DNA of 64,000 nucleotides from Sulfuricurvum sp. (lineage in GTDB: Bacteria; Campylobacterota; Campylobacteria; Campylobacterales; Sulfurimonadaceae): contig DYMK01000001.1 of assembly GCA_020721585.1 (NCBI GenBank), positions 372,001 through 436,000 on the forward strand. The letters are read 5' to 3'. The notes under the pieces were generated by a model, which saw only the letters and a program-made list of their open reading frames with translations, did not search any database and was not told the DNA's origin. This document shows positions 1 through 9,160 of the stretch, in pieces. The position numbers and the translations under genes are program-made. Every line of letters starts with the position of its first letter. Positions within the stretch are counted from its first letter, which is position 1.

Positions 1-675
1 TACTCAATATCCTCATTATTTTTCAAAAATTTATGGTTACCATCACTCATGTAGGCAAGCTTGGTCATCAAATCTTCGTTATACCCCATCCCCAATCCAA
101 GGGTCGTCACCGAAATACCCTCTTGCACCAAGCTTTTACCCAATTCCCCCAACGCTTCAGGAGAGCTAAGCCCCACATTGGCTTGTCCATCGGAGAGCAA
201 AATAATCCGATTAACCCTATCCCCGCTGATAAATTTTCGGATCTCTTGTGCCCCTTTTTGGACACCGCCGTACAACGCGGTACTGCCTCGCGCGTTGATG
301 GAGTCAATTTTATCCTTGATTTTTTGGCGATCGGTGAGCTTACTGGCGGGATATAACACCTCAAGTTTATCATCGTAGGTCACAATGGAGACAATATCAT
401 TGGAGTCCAAACGATCCACAAACGCTTTGGCGGCGACTTTGGTCTGTTCCATCTTTTCCCCCATCATGGAGCCGGAACGATCCAAAACCAACGCGACATT
501 TAAGGGGGTGCGTTGCGATTGGGAGGCTAATTTTTCCCCATGAAGATTCACTTTGAGGTACACCGTGCTTTTTTGCCCGCTGTTTATCACCGACTGAGAG
601 GGGGAGACCTCCACGGTCACACTGTGCGCGTAGATCCACAGTGGCATCAAAAGTGCCATCCAAAAGCGATTCATC
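1..675 (-). CDS. VWA-domain protein, exported (3' end outside window)
   Basis: The reading frame is open from ATG at 675 to the left edge, so the C-terminus is missing. An AAGGAG ribosome binding site lies just upstream. The first 17 or so residues form a signal peptide (MNRFWMALLMPLWIYA). A von Willebrand factor A domain starts near residue 60 with the metal-ion site motif DRSGSMMG, followed by the conserved ARGSTALYGG and LLSDGQANVG segments. The family is exported or surface-anchored and binds ligands through Mg2+ at this site. The partner here is unknown. The palindromic repeat at 770-825 separates it from the AAA+ ATPase gene on the same strand; whether they share a transcript is not clear. 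The domain assignment is secure and the specific role is not. Confidence 0.85.
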
Positions 676-769
676 TTCTACTCCTTGTTAACGACTAATG
701 TTACACAGTCTATTTTTTTGGTTTGAATTGCATGAAAATCTTAAAATTACAGTCAAACTCACAAATGTC

Positions 770-825
770 CGTCATTCCCGCGAAGGCGGGAATCCAGCTA
801 GACTCCCGCCTTCGCGGGAGTGACG
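770..825. repeat. REP-like dispersed palindromic repeat, copy 1
   Basis: This 56-bp element consists of GTCATTCCCGCGAAGGCGGG, a short ATCCAGCTAGA spacer, and the same arm inverted (CCCGCCTTCGCGGGAGTGAC). Each arm also contains its own small hairpin. The identical element recurs at 25211-25266, and degraded or partial copies lie at 46047-46075, 49902-49930 and 50385-50437. Intergenic here, between the VWA gene and the AAA+ ATPase gene. Confidence 0.85.
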
Positions 826-848
826 AAACACACATACGACCTAAGCAT

Positions 849-2582
849 TTAACGATTTAAAAATCCAACCGATTTTTCGGTATCAAAACTTCCTTGTTTC
901 TCTTTACGAATCTCGGATTCAAAATCCGCCAACGTAAACACCGCCTCTGAGCGTGCTGCCACATTATACGCCGTATTTTTGATAATCAGGTTGATTTGCC
1001 CCCCCGTTAGCGGATGATGCGCCAACGATGTTACCTCAAATCCCGCTTCAAAAGGGGCATTTTTGGGTAACATCCGTTTCCATAACTCTAAGCGTTGTTT
1101 TTGGTCGGGTTTTTTGAACTCAATTTTGTAGTTAAACCGACGGGAAAAGGCAGGATCAATGTTTTCAAGTAAATTGGTCGTTGCAATCAAAATCCCTTGG
1201 AATTTTTCGATCTGTTCCAAGAAGATATTTTGCATCTGATTGTGCATTTGATCCGCCGATGACCCAATCCCTGCGGAACGGGAGGAGAGGAATTGATCCG
1301 CTTCGTTGAGCAATAAAATGGGTTCGGTTTTGGTCTGATGGGTCAAATCGGTGTAGGTATCAAAGATTTTGCGGACATTTTTTTCCGATTCTCCCACGTA
1401 CATCGACAAAATTTTAGAACAATCAAAACTCAAAACCTGCCGTTTGAGAGAGCGGGATAATGAGTGAGCGGTGAGGGTTTTCCCCGTCCCCGGAGGGCCA
1501 TAAAAGATAATGCGTGCATCGATTCCCGCTTTTTTGTCTTTGACCCCCCATTGGTGCAATCGGGCAATCACCTCCCGATCCAACTGACGCATCAAATTTT
1601 GCAACGTCGTTTCGGTCGAATGGTTTAACACCACATTTTCCAACGTGGTCAGCGGTTCGACCAGCTCAAAAATCTCTTGCTCTTTGATGAGCATATCGAG
1701 TTTGAGTTTGCTTGCTTTTTTCTTCTTTTGGGGGTGCATGATGCTTTGTAGCACCTCATCGACGATGTAAAACGCACGGCTAATCCCCCCAAACGGGTTA
1801 AGCATCTCTTCATAGTCAATCACATCATCGTTGATAAGTCGCGCCCCATCTTCGAGCAACGCACGATTTTTGATCCGCTCATAATCATCAAAACTGATCA
1901 AATCGATGAGGGTATTCATCTCCCGTAAATTCCCCTCGGTGGCAGAGTATTCCTCTTTGAGCAACGCCAAAAAAATCACTTGCTCTTTGAGTTCGAGCTT
2001 TTTTTGTTTGAAAAAACGATCCAAGACCACATCTTGGGAAGTTTGGGCAATCCGTTCTTCGATCCGTTTTTCGAGTAAATCGAGTTTGTTTTGGATCCGA
2101 TTAACCCCCAAGGAGTGGTCATTACCGCTGTGACGGACAATGGACATCTTTTGGTAAAGTTCAATCCGAAAAAATTGGTCTTGGAGGTATTCCAAATGGT
2201 CGGCGTAGGGTTTAATGTCGGGGAGTGTCATCTCCAATGACCCCTCTTCAAGAAGTTTCATAAACAACGAAGTCAAGGCAATGGGGATATTAAACAGTTC
2301 CAGTTGGGAGAGTTCGCTAATCTTGATGGGGGCAAAGGAGCGGTGGGTAATCCACCCCAACTCTAAGAGGGTTTTTACCTCCCCAAAATGGTCAAGATAG
2401 TCGTAATTTTCGATGCCGTACAACTCTTGAAGCAATTCACTCACCGCCACATCTTCTTGCCCTTGCAAAAATTTACGGGTCAAAAGCTGCAATATCTTCG
2501 CCTCGTCCATCGTACATTTCAGATGAGAAAAAATTTGGCTCTCTTGAATGGTGGTCTCTAAAAAATCAATTAAATATTTCAA
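849..2582 (-). CDS. AAA+ ATPase with long N-terminal region
   Basis: A 577-residue protein. The C-terminal third is an AAA+ module with Walker A GPPGTGKT near residue 363, a Walker B segment ILLLNEADQF near 425, a sensor-1 stretch ILIATTNL and an arginine-finger region FSRRF. The expected Walker B aspartate is asparagine (NEAD instead of DEAD/DEAA); I recall this substitution from other bacterial AAA proteins of the Cdc48/FtsH-like group. The N-terminal 300 residues are mostly predicted helical and I do not recognise a domain. It probably remodels or unfolds a protein partner, but the substrate is unknown. It lies downstream of nfo on the same strand with a 30-bp gap. Confidence 0.8.
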   Translation of the reverse strand: MKYLIDFLETTIQESQIFSHLKCTMDEAKILQLLTRKFLQGQEDVAVSELLQELYGIENYDYLDHFGEVKTLLELGWITHRSFAPIKISELSQLELFNIPIALTSLFMKLLEEGSLEMTLPDIKPYADHLEYLQDQFFRIELYQKMSIVRHSGNDHSLGVNRIQNKLDLLEKRIEERIAQTSQDVVLDRFFKQKKLELKEQVIFLALLKEEYSATEGNLREMNTLIDLISFDDYERIKNRALLEDGARLINDDVIDYEEMLNPFGGISRAFYIVDEVLQSIMHPQKKKKASKLKLDMLIKEQEIFELVEPLTTLENVVLNHSTETTLQNLMRQLDREVIARLHQWGVKDKKAGIDARIIFYGPPGTGKTLTAHSLSRSLKRQVLSFDCSKILSMYVGESEKNVRKIFDTYTDLTHQTKTEPILLLNEADQFLSSRSAGIGSSADQMHNQMQNIFLEQIEKFQGILIATTNLLENIDPAFSRRFNYKIEFKKPDQKQRLELWKRMLPKNAPFEAGFEVTSLAHHPLTGGQINLIIKNTAYNVAARSEAVFTLADFESEIRKEKQGSFDTEKSVGFLNR

Positions 2583-2612
2583 TGGTGTCCTTAAATTGGG
2601 TAAATCATACCC

Positions 2613-3467
2613 TTATTGTATCTGCATTGCGTATAAAAGTTCGATCTCGTGCGCCCAAAGGGTCTCATCGATGGTCTCCAAAATGAGGGGAATATCATCC
2701 ATTCGAGGATCATTCATGATAAACCCAAACGGATCAAGCCCTAGTTTGCCTTTCCCAATCGAATCATGGCGATCCACATGGGATCCTAAATCGGGTTTGG
2801 AATCGTTGATGTGCATCCCTTTGAGATACTCAAATCCAACGATAGTATCAAACGCATTCCACGTCGCATCGTACGTTTCACGGGTACGAATGTCGTATCC
2901 TGCGGTAAACATATGGCACGTATCAATGCATACCCCCACCCGTGATTTATCCTCAATGCGCTCGATAATAGCGGCAAGATGCTCAAATTTCCACCCCAAA
3001 TTGCTCCCCTGACCGGCGGTATTTTCGATGGTGAGATTGACCCCCTCTACGTGTTTGATCGCTTCGTTCATACTCAAAGCAATACGGTCAAGACACGCCT
3101 CTTCGCTGATTTGCTTGAGATGACTTCCGGGGTGAAAATTGAGACGATCCAGCCCCAATTGCGAACAGCGATGCAACTCATCAATAAACGCTTCAAGGGA
3201 TTTGAGCCGTTTTTCCTCTTCGGGATGACCCAGATTAATAAGATACGAATCGTGCGGCAGAATGTGTCGGGGCAAAATACCACTTTGGGCAAGGTTATCT
3301 TTAAACAACCCAATCGTTGCCTCTTCCAATGGCTTGCTTGCCCATTGTTTTTGGTTTTTGGTAAACAGCGCAAACGCGCGTGCGCCGATTTTCATGGCAT
3401 TAAGGGGAGCATTAAAGACCCCACCTGAAGCAGAGACGTGTGCGCCGACGAATTTATGAGTGGACAT
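2613..3467 (-). CDS. nfo: Endonuclease IV (AP endonuclease)
   Basis: 284 residues, normal length for Nfo. It cleaves 5' to abasic sites in DNA base-excision repair, using a cluster of Zn ions. Family motifs are visible in order: GAHVSASGG at the N-terminus, [22 protein letters not shown] (metal-binding Glu), [33 protein letters not shown] and the final ILETID. All metal-binding His, Asp and Glu positions that I can place by motif are present. The ATG at 3467 follows a weakly spaced AAGGAA sequence. It is probably cotranscribed with the AAA+ ATPase gene 30 bp downstream. Confidence 0.96.
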   Translation of the reverse strand: MSTHKFVGAHVSASGGVFNAPLNAMKIGARAFALFTKNQKQWASKPLEEATIGLFKDNLAQSGILPRHILPHDSYLINLGHPEEEKRLKSLEAFIDELHRCSQLGLDRLNFHPGSHLKQISEEACLDRIALSMNEAIKHVEGVNLTIENTAGQGSNLGWKFEHLAAIIERIEDKSRVGVCIDTCHMFTAGYDIRTRETYDATWNAFDTIVGFEYLKGMHINDSKPDLGSHVDRHDSIGKGKLGLDPFGFIMNDPRMDDIPLILETIDETLWAHEIELLYAMQIQ

Positions 3468-3514
3468 GGGGAAGGTTTCCTTATAGAATGATTATATACT
3501 GTTTAGTCAAAAAA

Positions 3515-3745
3515 TTATGCTGCACTTTTGTATTCACGAATATCGACTTCGACACCATTTTTGACAATTTCTTGCCCTTTTTTCAGAAGTTCTGATGAAA
3601 TATGACTATCTACATATTGCTCACCACAATTATCACATACGTGTGCGGGAACGTGTTTAAAAACAATAGTCGAACCATTTTTTTCTAATGTGACTGTCGT
3701 AAAACCTTGTTGTGTTTCACCGTGTTTACAGATCAAACATTTCAT
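3515..3745 (-). CDS. MqsA/YgiT-type zinc-finger antitoxin-like protein, orphan
   Basis: A protein of 76 residues from ATG at 3745 (a TTG start at 3760 would add five). It has the two CxxC pairs of the YgiT-type zinc finger, CLICKHG at the start and VCDNCGEQYV near residue 40, joined by the usual beta-strand segment with VPAHVC. In most genomes such proteins are encoded directly behind a small DUF4258 RNase-like toxin gene. Here no toxin frame is seen upstream (3746-3828), so this antitoxin appears solitary. It lacks the C-terminal helix-turn-helix of full-length MqsA. Function: probably a remnant or free-standing antitoxin. Confidence 0.7.
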   Translation of the reverse strand: MKCLICKHGETQQGFTTVTLEKNGSTIVFKHVPAHVCDNCGEQYVDSHISSELLKKGQEIVKNGVEVDIREYKSAA

Positions 3746-3828
3746 TGTACTTTTTTCCAAACAAAATTCAATGATTTCACGCCTCTCTTCTTCTAATAAT
3801 TCCTCTAATTATAACCCACTTCCCCACC

Positions 3829-4329
3829 TCACTGCGTTCCATTGTCCTCAGCGACATCCAAAATTTTGATCATTATCCCATTGAGTCGATCTTTAAAATA
3901 GATTTCGGTGGGGGAACGGCGATAGACGATGTCGATCTCGTCGTTGCGGATGAGTTGCGTTTTGGCTCCACCGCACGATTCATTCATCCCCTCACCTCCG
4001 AAAATATCGTGGTTTTGCAATACCCGTCGCATCGTATCGGTCGGATAGGCGGGATTGAGGTACGTTTGGGTAAATCGCTCTTCACTCATGCACCCAGCAC
4101 TCACACAGACTTTGGAATCGAGTGAAATTTTCTCCACCGCGACCCCTGCGGTAAAAAGTTCCATCTCCACCGCATCCCCTTCGTAGCGGAGGTACCCCAT
4201 ATCGGAAAATTTTAGCTTGGGGGTTTTGATCACAATGAGTTTGGGGATACTAATGGTGTAGTGTTTGGGCGCGCACCCTCCCAAGAAGAGGGCAAGAACG
4301 CTAACCCATAGGATAGAGTATTTGCGCAT
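3829..4329 (-). CDS. Predicted outer- or inner-membrane lipoprotein, unknown function
   Basis: About 166 residues starting MRKYSILWVSVLALFLGGC, a type II signal peptide with lipobox LGGC. An ATG three codons upstream (4338) is an alternative start. The mature part has three further Cys (VCVSAGC and ESCGG), and no catalytic motif that I recognise. It resembles short Campylobacterota lipoproteins of unknown role. The gene overlaps the 3' end of the aldo/keto reductase gene by about 29 bp, so it is probably the last gene of an operon with it and aguB. Confidence 0.65.
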   Translation of the reverse strand: MRKYSILWVSVLALFLGGCAPKHYTISIPKLIVIKTPKLKFSDMGYLRYEGDAVEMELFTAGVAVEKISLDSKVCVSAGCMSEERFTQTYLNPAYPTDTMRRVLQNHDIFGGEGMNESCGGAKTQLIRNDEIDIVYRRSPTEIYFKDRLNGIMIKILDVAEDNGTQ

Positions 4330-5317
4330 GAACGTCATCGAGTTTGTGAAGCACTTCGCTGCTAAGCGTTAATTCCATCGCCTCTAAACTCTCATCCAAC
4401 TGCGAGGGTGTGGTTGCACCGATGATGGTGGAAGCGACAAAATCGAACTGTTTACTCCACGCAATCGCCATGGTCACAGGGTGAAGATTGGCTTCGTGGG
4501 CGATACGAAGATACGACTGCGTCGAAGCAAGGGTTTTATCGTTAAGAAACCGTGATGCCATGAGCCGTTGACGGGTATTGGGGGACTTGACATACTCGGT
4601 AAATCGCCCTTGAGCATCGATACTGTGGTTGTATTTGCCACTAAGTACCCCTCCCCCCAGCGGAGAATAGGGTAAAAGGGAGATTTTTTCTTCAGCACAC
4701 AACGCCCCAATTTCGGTCAAATCCCGTCGATTGAGCAACGAAAAATTGTTTTGGATCGATTCAAAACGGGTGAGTTTTTCGTATTTGGCGACCATCAACG
4801 CTTTCATTGTCCCCCGTGCGGTGTCGTTGGAGGTGCCGATATAGCGTACTTTACCGCTTTGCACCAACGCATCCATAGCACGTAGGGTCTCTTCGATGGG
4901 GACGATGGTATCGGGCCAGTGCATCTGATACAGATCAATGTACTCCGTTCCAAGGCGTTTGAGTGACCCCTCAACCGCACGTTCAATGTGGAACCGATCG
5001 CACGCGGTAAGACCATGACGGATAGGGGGGACAAACCATCCTGAAGCCGCCCCCGCTACTTTGGTGGCGAGGATAAGGGAATCACGGGGTTTGGTCTTAA
5101 GCCATTTTCCCACGATCGTCTCGGTTAATCCCGCTAGTTTTTGGGAGGGGGGGATGGGATAGAGTTCGGCAGTATCCAAAAAATTGACCCCCGCATCATA
5201 GGCTTTGTCCATAATCGCAAACGCGGTTTTTTCATCGCATTGCGACCCAAAAGTCATCGTCCCCAAGGCAATGGGAGAAACCCGCAATCCTGTCCGTCCA
5301 ATGTAACGATAGGTCAT
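4301..5317 (-). CDS. Aldo/keto reductase (Tas-like)
   Basis: 338 residues from ATG at 5317, chosen because it forms an ATGA overlap with the stop of the upstream aguB gene and has an AGAGGA site in front. Aldo/keto reductases reduce aldehydes and ketones with NADPH. Visible features: N-terminal YRYIGRTGLRVSPIALGTMTFG, catalytic Asp/Tyr region GVNFLDTAELYP, Lys in ILATKVAG and His in LYQMHWPD. C-terminal cofactor-binding segments are STIIGATTPSQLDES. The long loop and order match the Tas/YghZ-type subgroup. The natural substrate cannot be read from sequence. Confidence 0.88.
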   Translation of the reverse strand: MTYRYIGRTGLRVSPIALGTMTFGSQCDEKTAFAIMDKAYDAGVNFLDTAELYPIPPSQKLAGLTETIVGKWLKTKPRDSLILATKVAGAASGWFVPPIRHGLTACDRFHIERAVEGSLKRLGTEYIDLYQMHWPDTIVPIEETLRAMDALVQSGKVRYIGTSNDTARGTMKALMVAKYEKLTRFESIQNNFSLLNRRDLTEIGALCAEEKISLLPYSPLGGGVLSGKYNHSIDAQGRFTEYVKSPNTRQRLMASRFLNDKTLASTQSYLRIAHEANLHPVTMAIAWSKQFDFVASTIIGATTPSQLDESLEAMELTLSSEVLHKLDDVHAQILYPMG

Positions 5318-6168
5318 GATAAATCCTCTACCAATGCCCCATAACACTGGGGTCGTCGATCACGGATCAAGCCCCAATAGTGCCGATGGTGGCGATTTTC
5401 GGTAGGGTCAAAGGTGCTATAGAGTATCTCCTCTTTGTCCCGTGAAGCTTCAGCAACTTTTTCCCCCGTATGGTCGGTGATAAACGACGAACCATAAAAA
5501 GTCAACGTACAACTCTCCCCCACCTCTTCGCCAATACGATTGGCCGCCACCACAGGGATGATGTTGGCTGCACTATGCCCCATCTGTACCCGTTGCCAAT
5601 GGCGTGATGAATCGACCTCGATTTCAGGTTCGCTCCCAATAGCCGTAGGGTACAAGATTACATCTGCCCCCATAAGGGTCAAAGAACGCGCCGTTTCAGG
5701 GAACCACTGATCCCAACAAATCCCCACGCCCACGTTACCAAAAGCAGTTTTCCAGACTTTAAATCCCGTATCTCCGGGTTCAAAATAAAACTTCTCTTCG
5801 TACCCTGGCCCATCGGGGATGTGGGTCTTGCGGTAATTTTCCATCACGGTGCCATCCGCATCAATCATCACCAACGAATTAAAATAACGCTCCCCCTCCC
5901 GCTCGAAATAACTGATTGGTAAGACTACCCCAAGCTCCTGTGCAACGCGACTAAAATGGGCAATGAGTGGATTATTTTCCAACGGTTGCGCCCACGCAAA
6001 ATATTTTTTGTCCATGTCTTTGCAAAAATAGACCCCCTCAAACAGTTCAGGGATAAGGATAATATTGGCTCCATTGTCTGAGGCTTCACGGACAAGCCGT
6101 TCTGCGGTAATGACATTAGCAACCCTATCTTCCCCCATTTGCATCTGTAGTGCAGCGATTTTAACCAT
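5314..6168 (-). CDS. aguB: N-carbamoylputrescine amidase
   Basis: 284 residues of the nitrilase superfamily. The catalytic triad is in place: Glu in ILIPELFEG, Lys in NYRKTHIPDG and Cys in GVGICWDQWFPE. The motif HIPDGPGYEEKFYF and the QWFPE sequence are typical of AguB, which hydrolyses N-carbamoylputrescine to putrescine, CO2 and ammonia in the arginine/agmatine route to polyamines. No agmatine deiminase (aguA) lies within this window next to it, so the pathway partner must be elsewhere. It overlaps the aldo/keto reductase start by 4 bp. Confidence 0.9.
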   Translation of the reverse strand: MVKIAALQMQMGEDRVANVITAERLVREASDNGANIILIPELFEGVYFCKDMDKKYFAWAQPLENNPLIAHFSRVAQELGVVLPISYFEREGERYFNSLVMIDADGTVMENYRKTHIPDGPGYEEKFYFEPGDTGFKVWKTAFGNVGVGICWDQWFPETARSLTLMGADVILYPTAIGSEPEIEVDSSRHWQRVQMGHSAANIIPVVAANRIGEEVGESCTLTFYGSSFITDHTGEKVAEASRDKEEILYSTFDPTENRHHRHYWGLIRDRRPQCYGALVEDLS

Positions 6169-6365
6169 GAAAACAACCTCAAAAAATGATGTGGGAGATT
6201 ATAACGTGAAGAAGATTATAACGACCCTCCCCATCAACCCAGTCAATTTTATTTTTTAATTCCAAAACGCTAAAATAAACACCGTCTCCGGTCTCATGTC
6301 TAAATCAAACTCTAATGCTAAGAATAGTATTCTTCAGCAACTAAATCAACATCAGGAGGCTCATT

Positions 6366-6914
6366 GTGATCGTATGTGCCGGAAATAACGAAACCTTTGA
6401 TTTCGCAACCCCCATTGGAGTAGGACTGATCGATAGTGCGATCAATTTAACCCGCCATTGTTTGGTCACTAAACCCGAATTTCTCCTCTTTGTCGGAAGT
6501 GCGGGAAGTTATGGTGACCATAGCATCAACGATATTATTGAGTCCAAAACCGCGTCCAACATCGAGCTTGGGTTTCTCGATCAACGTGCCTACACCCCCA
6601 TCGATAACGTCATCTCCGCCCAAACAGACGACATCAAAGACATTATCGTCAACTGCTCCAACTACATCACTACCAGTGCAAGCGCAATGGAACAGTTCCG
6701 TGGATTGGGACTGGGTATCGAAAACATGGAATTTTTTAGCGTTATGCGGGTGGCACAGGTGTTTGGTATCCCCGCTGGAGGGGTGTTTTGTATCACCAAC
6801 TATTGTGACCAACACGCCCACCGTGACTTTATCGCCCATCATGGGTTTGCCAAAGTGCTATTGCGAGAACATTTAAAGGAAAAAGGGTTGATTCATTCCC
6901 CTAAAGCGCAATAA
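6366..6914 (+). CDS. Nucleoside phosphorylase/hydrolase family protein
   Basis: 182 residues. GTG at 6366 is preceded by AGGAGG at 8 bp. The segments LLFVGSAGSYGD, near residue 40, and GLGIENMEFFSVMRVAQ with the Glu-Asn-Met-Glu motif are those of the PNP/UDP/MTAN superfamily, where the glutamate binds the ribose and FF(S) stacks on the base. The protein is shorter than typical MTA/SAH nucleosidases (about 230 residues) and resembles the short Campylobacterota purine-nucleoside phosphorylase-like group. The C-terminal Asp usually found after the ITNYCD segment is present (YCDQHAHRDF). Substrate is uncertain. luxS is also in this window, but far away. Confidence 0.75.
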   Translation: MIVCAGNNETFDFATPIGVGLIDSAINLTRHCLVTKPEFLLFVGSAGSYGDHSINDIIESKTASNIELGFLDQRAYTPIDNVISAQTDDIKDIIVNCSNYITTSASAMEQFRGLGLGIENMEFFSVMRVAQVFGIPAGGVFCITNYCDQHAHRDFIAHHGFAKVLLREHLKEKGLIHSPKAQ

Positions 6915-6959
6915 AATTAGTATAATGACATCCTAATTGAGTACGACAAGGTGAAATTA

Positions 6960-8285
6960 ATGAAACTTTTACAATTACAGATGATAGGTTTGTATGAAAC
7001 CTTTAATCATGATATAAAGCTTAATCAAAATGAAAGAATCACCATCCTCACCGCCCCCAATGGATATGGGAAAACAATAGCTCTTAAAACTATTTATAGT
7101 TTATTTAATAACAAATTTGGATTTTTTACAAAATTGGTATTTGATAAAATTATTTTTACTTTTGATAATGATGACACGTTAGAGCTAATCAAAAAAGAGA
7201 AAAGAATAGAACTTATTTTAAAAGAAAATAATAAAAAATCAGTTCCATTTACTTATCCCTCTAAAGAGATGGATAGAGAAATGAAAGACTTTTTACCTTC
7301 TCGCATGATTGAAGATTTCACACCACCTTTTATACGAAGAGTAGGAGCTGATCGATGGCTTAATGAGTTATCAGGTGAACGCTTAGTAACAGAAGAAATA
7401 TTGGAACAATATAATGATACGTTTCCTGAGCATATTTTAGAGCGTATTAATGGAAAAATCCCTAAAGAACTTTCTCGATTTTTAAAGGTAATGACTGTTT
7501 ATTTTATCCAAGAACAGCGATTAATTTTACGACAACCTATCTCTGATCATCGTATGAGGGAAGAAATCGTTATTACCGATACCATCGAAAAATATTCCAA
7601 AGAATTAAGTAAACTTATTAAACAAAAAATTGGTGAATACGCACAAATTACCCAATCACTTGATAGTAGTTTCCCAAAAAGGCTTTTCGGACAAAGCAGT
7701 GATGCTTTTTCAAGTGATACATTAAAAGATAAACTAAATAATCTACAGGTAAAACGACAAAAAATTTCAGAATACGGTTTGTTAAAATTAGATGATGATA
7801 GTTCATTTTTTTCAAATGATACTATTAAAGAGAGTGAGACAAAAGTTTTATCCCTCTATATTGCGGATAATGAAACAAAACTTTCTGTTTTTGATGTGTT
7901 AATTCAAAAGATAGAGCTTTTTACTCAAATACTCAATGAACGACGGTTTACTTTTAAATCCATTGAAATAGACAAAGAACAGGGATTTATCTTTAAAACC
8001 AAAAAAGGGGATATTCTTAAGCTCACTGAACTCTCTTCGGGTGAACAGCATGAAGTCGTTTTGCTTTTTGAACTTCTTTTTAATGTTAAAGAGAATTCAT
8101 TAGTCCTTATTGATGAGCCTGAAATATCACTTCACGTTGTATGGCAAAAAGCATTTTTGAGAGATATAGAAGAGATTATTAAGCTCCAAAAAATAGATAT
8201 TGTCATCGCGACCCATTCACCTTTTATTATTGATGATCGATGGGATTTGACCGTTAATTTGGAGGAGTCTGAGATTGTCCAATAG
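6960..8285 (+). CDS. AAA ATPase of PARIS-like defence pair (AriA-like)
   Basis: 441 residues from ATG at 6960, preceded by AAGG at 8 bp (a GTG at 6951 would add MKL). It is an ABC/SMC-type ATPase split by a helical insert: Walker A TAPNGYGKT near residue 35, ABC signature LSSGEQ near 365, Walker B SLVLIDEPEISLH and a switch histidine in IATHSPFII. The middle 250 residues are charged and probably coiled coil. The TTG start of the next gene lies inside this one, 11 bp before its stop. An ATPase of this type followed by a DUF4435 protein is the architecture of PARIS, where AriA senses a phage anti-restriction protein and releases AriB. The AT-rich composition contrasts with the flanking genes and suggests transfer. 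Confidence 0.75.
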   Translation: MKLLQLQMIGLYETFNHDIKLNQNERITILTAPNGYGKTIALKTIYSLFNNKFGFFTKLVFDKIIFTFDNDDTLELIKKEKRIELILKENNKKSVPFTYPSKEMDREMKDFLPSRMIEDFTPPFIRRVGADRWLNELSGERLVTEEILEQYNDTFPEHILERINGKIPKELSRFLKVMTVYFIQEQRLILRQPISDHRMREEIVITDTIEKYSKELSKLIKQKIGEYAQITQSLDSSFPKRLFGQSSDAFSSDTLKDKLNNLQVKRQKISEYGLLKLDDDSSFFSNDTIKESETKVLSLYIADNETKLSVFDVLIQKIELFTQILNERRFTFKSIEIDKEQGFIFKTKKGDILKLTELSSGEQHEVVLLFELLFNVKENSLVLIDEPEISLHVVWQKAFLRDIEEIIKLQKIDIVIATHSPFIIDDRWDLTVNLEESEIVQ

Positions 8286-9141
8286 TCTAAGAGAGACGGC
8301 TAATGAATTATCGTCTAAGTTGGTAGCCATTCGATTAATACTCAAGTATCCGTCTAATGAAGAGAAAGCTTTTGTATTACTTGAGGGCGAAACAGATATT
8401 AGATTATTCAAAAAGCTCTTTGATCTGAATAAAGTAGAAGTTGAATCACTCAATGGAAAAGAGAAAGTAATTCAAGCTCTCCAAACACTATTAGGTGAAG
8501 GGTATTCACAAATAATTGCTATCAAAGATGCAGATTTTGACCATTTAGAAGATACCCAAACAATAGAAAATTTATTTAATACTGATTACCATGATATCGA
8601 AGTGTCGATGATAGAATCAGAAGCTTTACAATCACTTATTTATGAGTACGCTCATGCACAATCGAATAACTCAGGGTTTCTCTCAAATCTTAAAAAAGAT
8701 ATTTATGACAGTGCAATCAGCATTGGTTATCTGAGATGGTTGAATCAGAAGCAAGAATACAACCAACTATTTTTTAAGGTTTTGGATTTCAGAGTGTTTG
8801 TGCAACAAAGTGATTACCAATTGAATCTTGATAAAGAAAAATTATATGCACGAGTACTTGATGATTCCAAAAAGAAAAATCCTACTTTATCAATAACCTC
8901 TCAAGACTTGGATGATGAAATTGTTCGTTTAAAAACACTATCATCGGATAAATTACAGATATGTTGTGGGCATGATCTTACTAAACTCATTGCGATGGTA
9001 CTGTTAAAGACTCCACAGGGTGATGAAATAGAAAAAGCCTTAAGACTTGTGTATTCATTAGAGTATTTTAAACAAACTCAGTTATATGCTTCCTTGCTGG
9101 CTTGGTCATCCGCTTCAAATAAAACATTATTTGCATCTTAA
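8275..9141 (+). CDS. DUF4435/TOPRIM-like effector of PARIS-like pair (AriB-like)
   Basis: 288 residues. TTG at 8275 is preceded by GGAGGAG at 7 bp, inside the ATPase gene. The N-terminal part has the pattern expected for a DUF4435 TOPRIM fold: [17 protein letters not shown] gives the acidic Glu and Asp near residues 38-42, and [12 protein letters not shown] gives the DxD near 85. The rest is mostly helical, with a CGHD segment near 230. In characterised PARIS systems AriB is a TOPRIM-like nuclease that attacks tRNA when released from the AriA complex. Here that role is inferred from the domain pair only. Its stop is 19 bp before the rlmN start. Low GC like its partner. Confidence 0.72.
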   Translation: MSNSLRETANELSSKLVAIRLILKYPSNEEKAFVLLEGETDIRLFKKLFDLNKVEVESLNGKEKVIQALQTLLGEGYSQIIAIKDADFDHLEDTQTIENLFNTDYHDIEVSMIESEALQSLIYEYAHAQSNNSGFLSNLKKDIYDSAISIGYLRWLNQKQEYNQLFFKVLDFRVFVQQSDYQLNLDKEKLYARVLDDSKKKNPTLSITSQDLDDEIVRLKTLSSDKLQICCGHDLTKLIAMVLLKTPQGDEIEKALRLVYSLEYFKQTQLYASLLAWSSASNKTLFAS

Positions 9142-9160
9142 ATTCAAAAAGGGCTACTTC

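Noticed and set aside
6296-6388. 30-codon frame overlapping the start of the nucleoside phosphorylase-like gene
   Set aside because: No ribosome site, and no motif. Composition looks like chance.
6960-9141. Reading the ATPase + DUF4435 pair as Gabija or an OLD-family nuclease
   Set aside because: The ATPase has no fused TOPRIM domain and the second gene has no UvrD helicase motifs.
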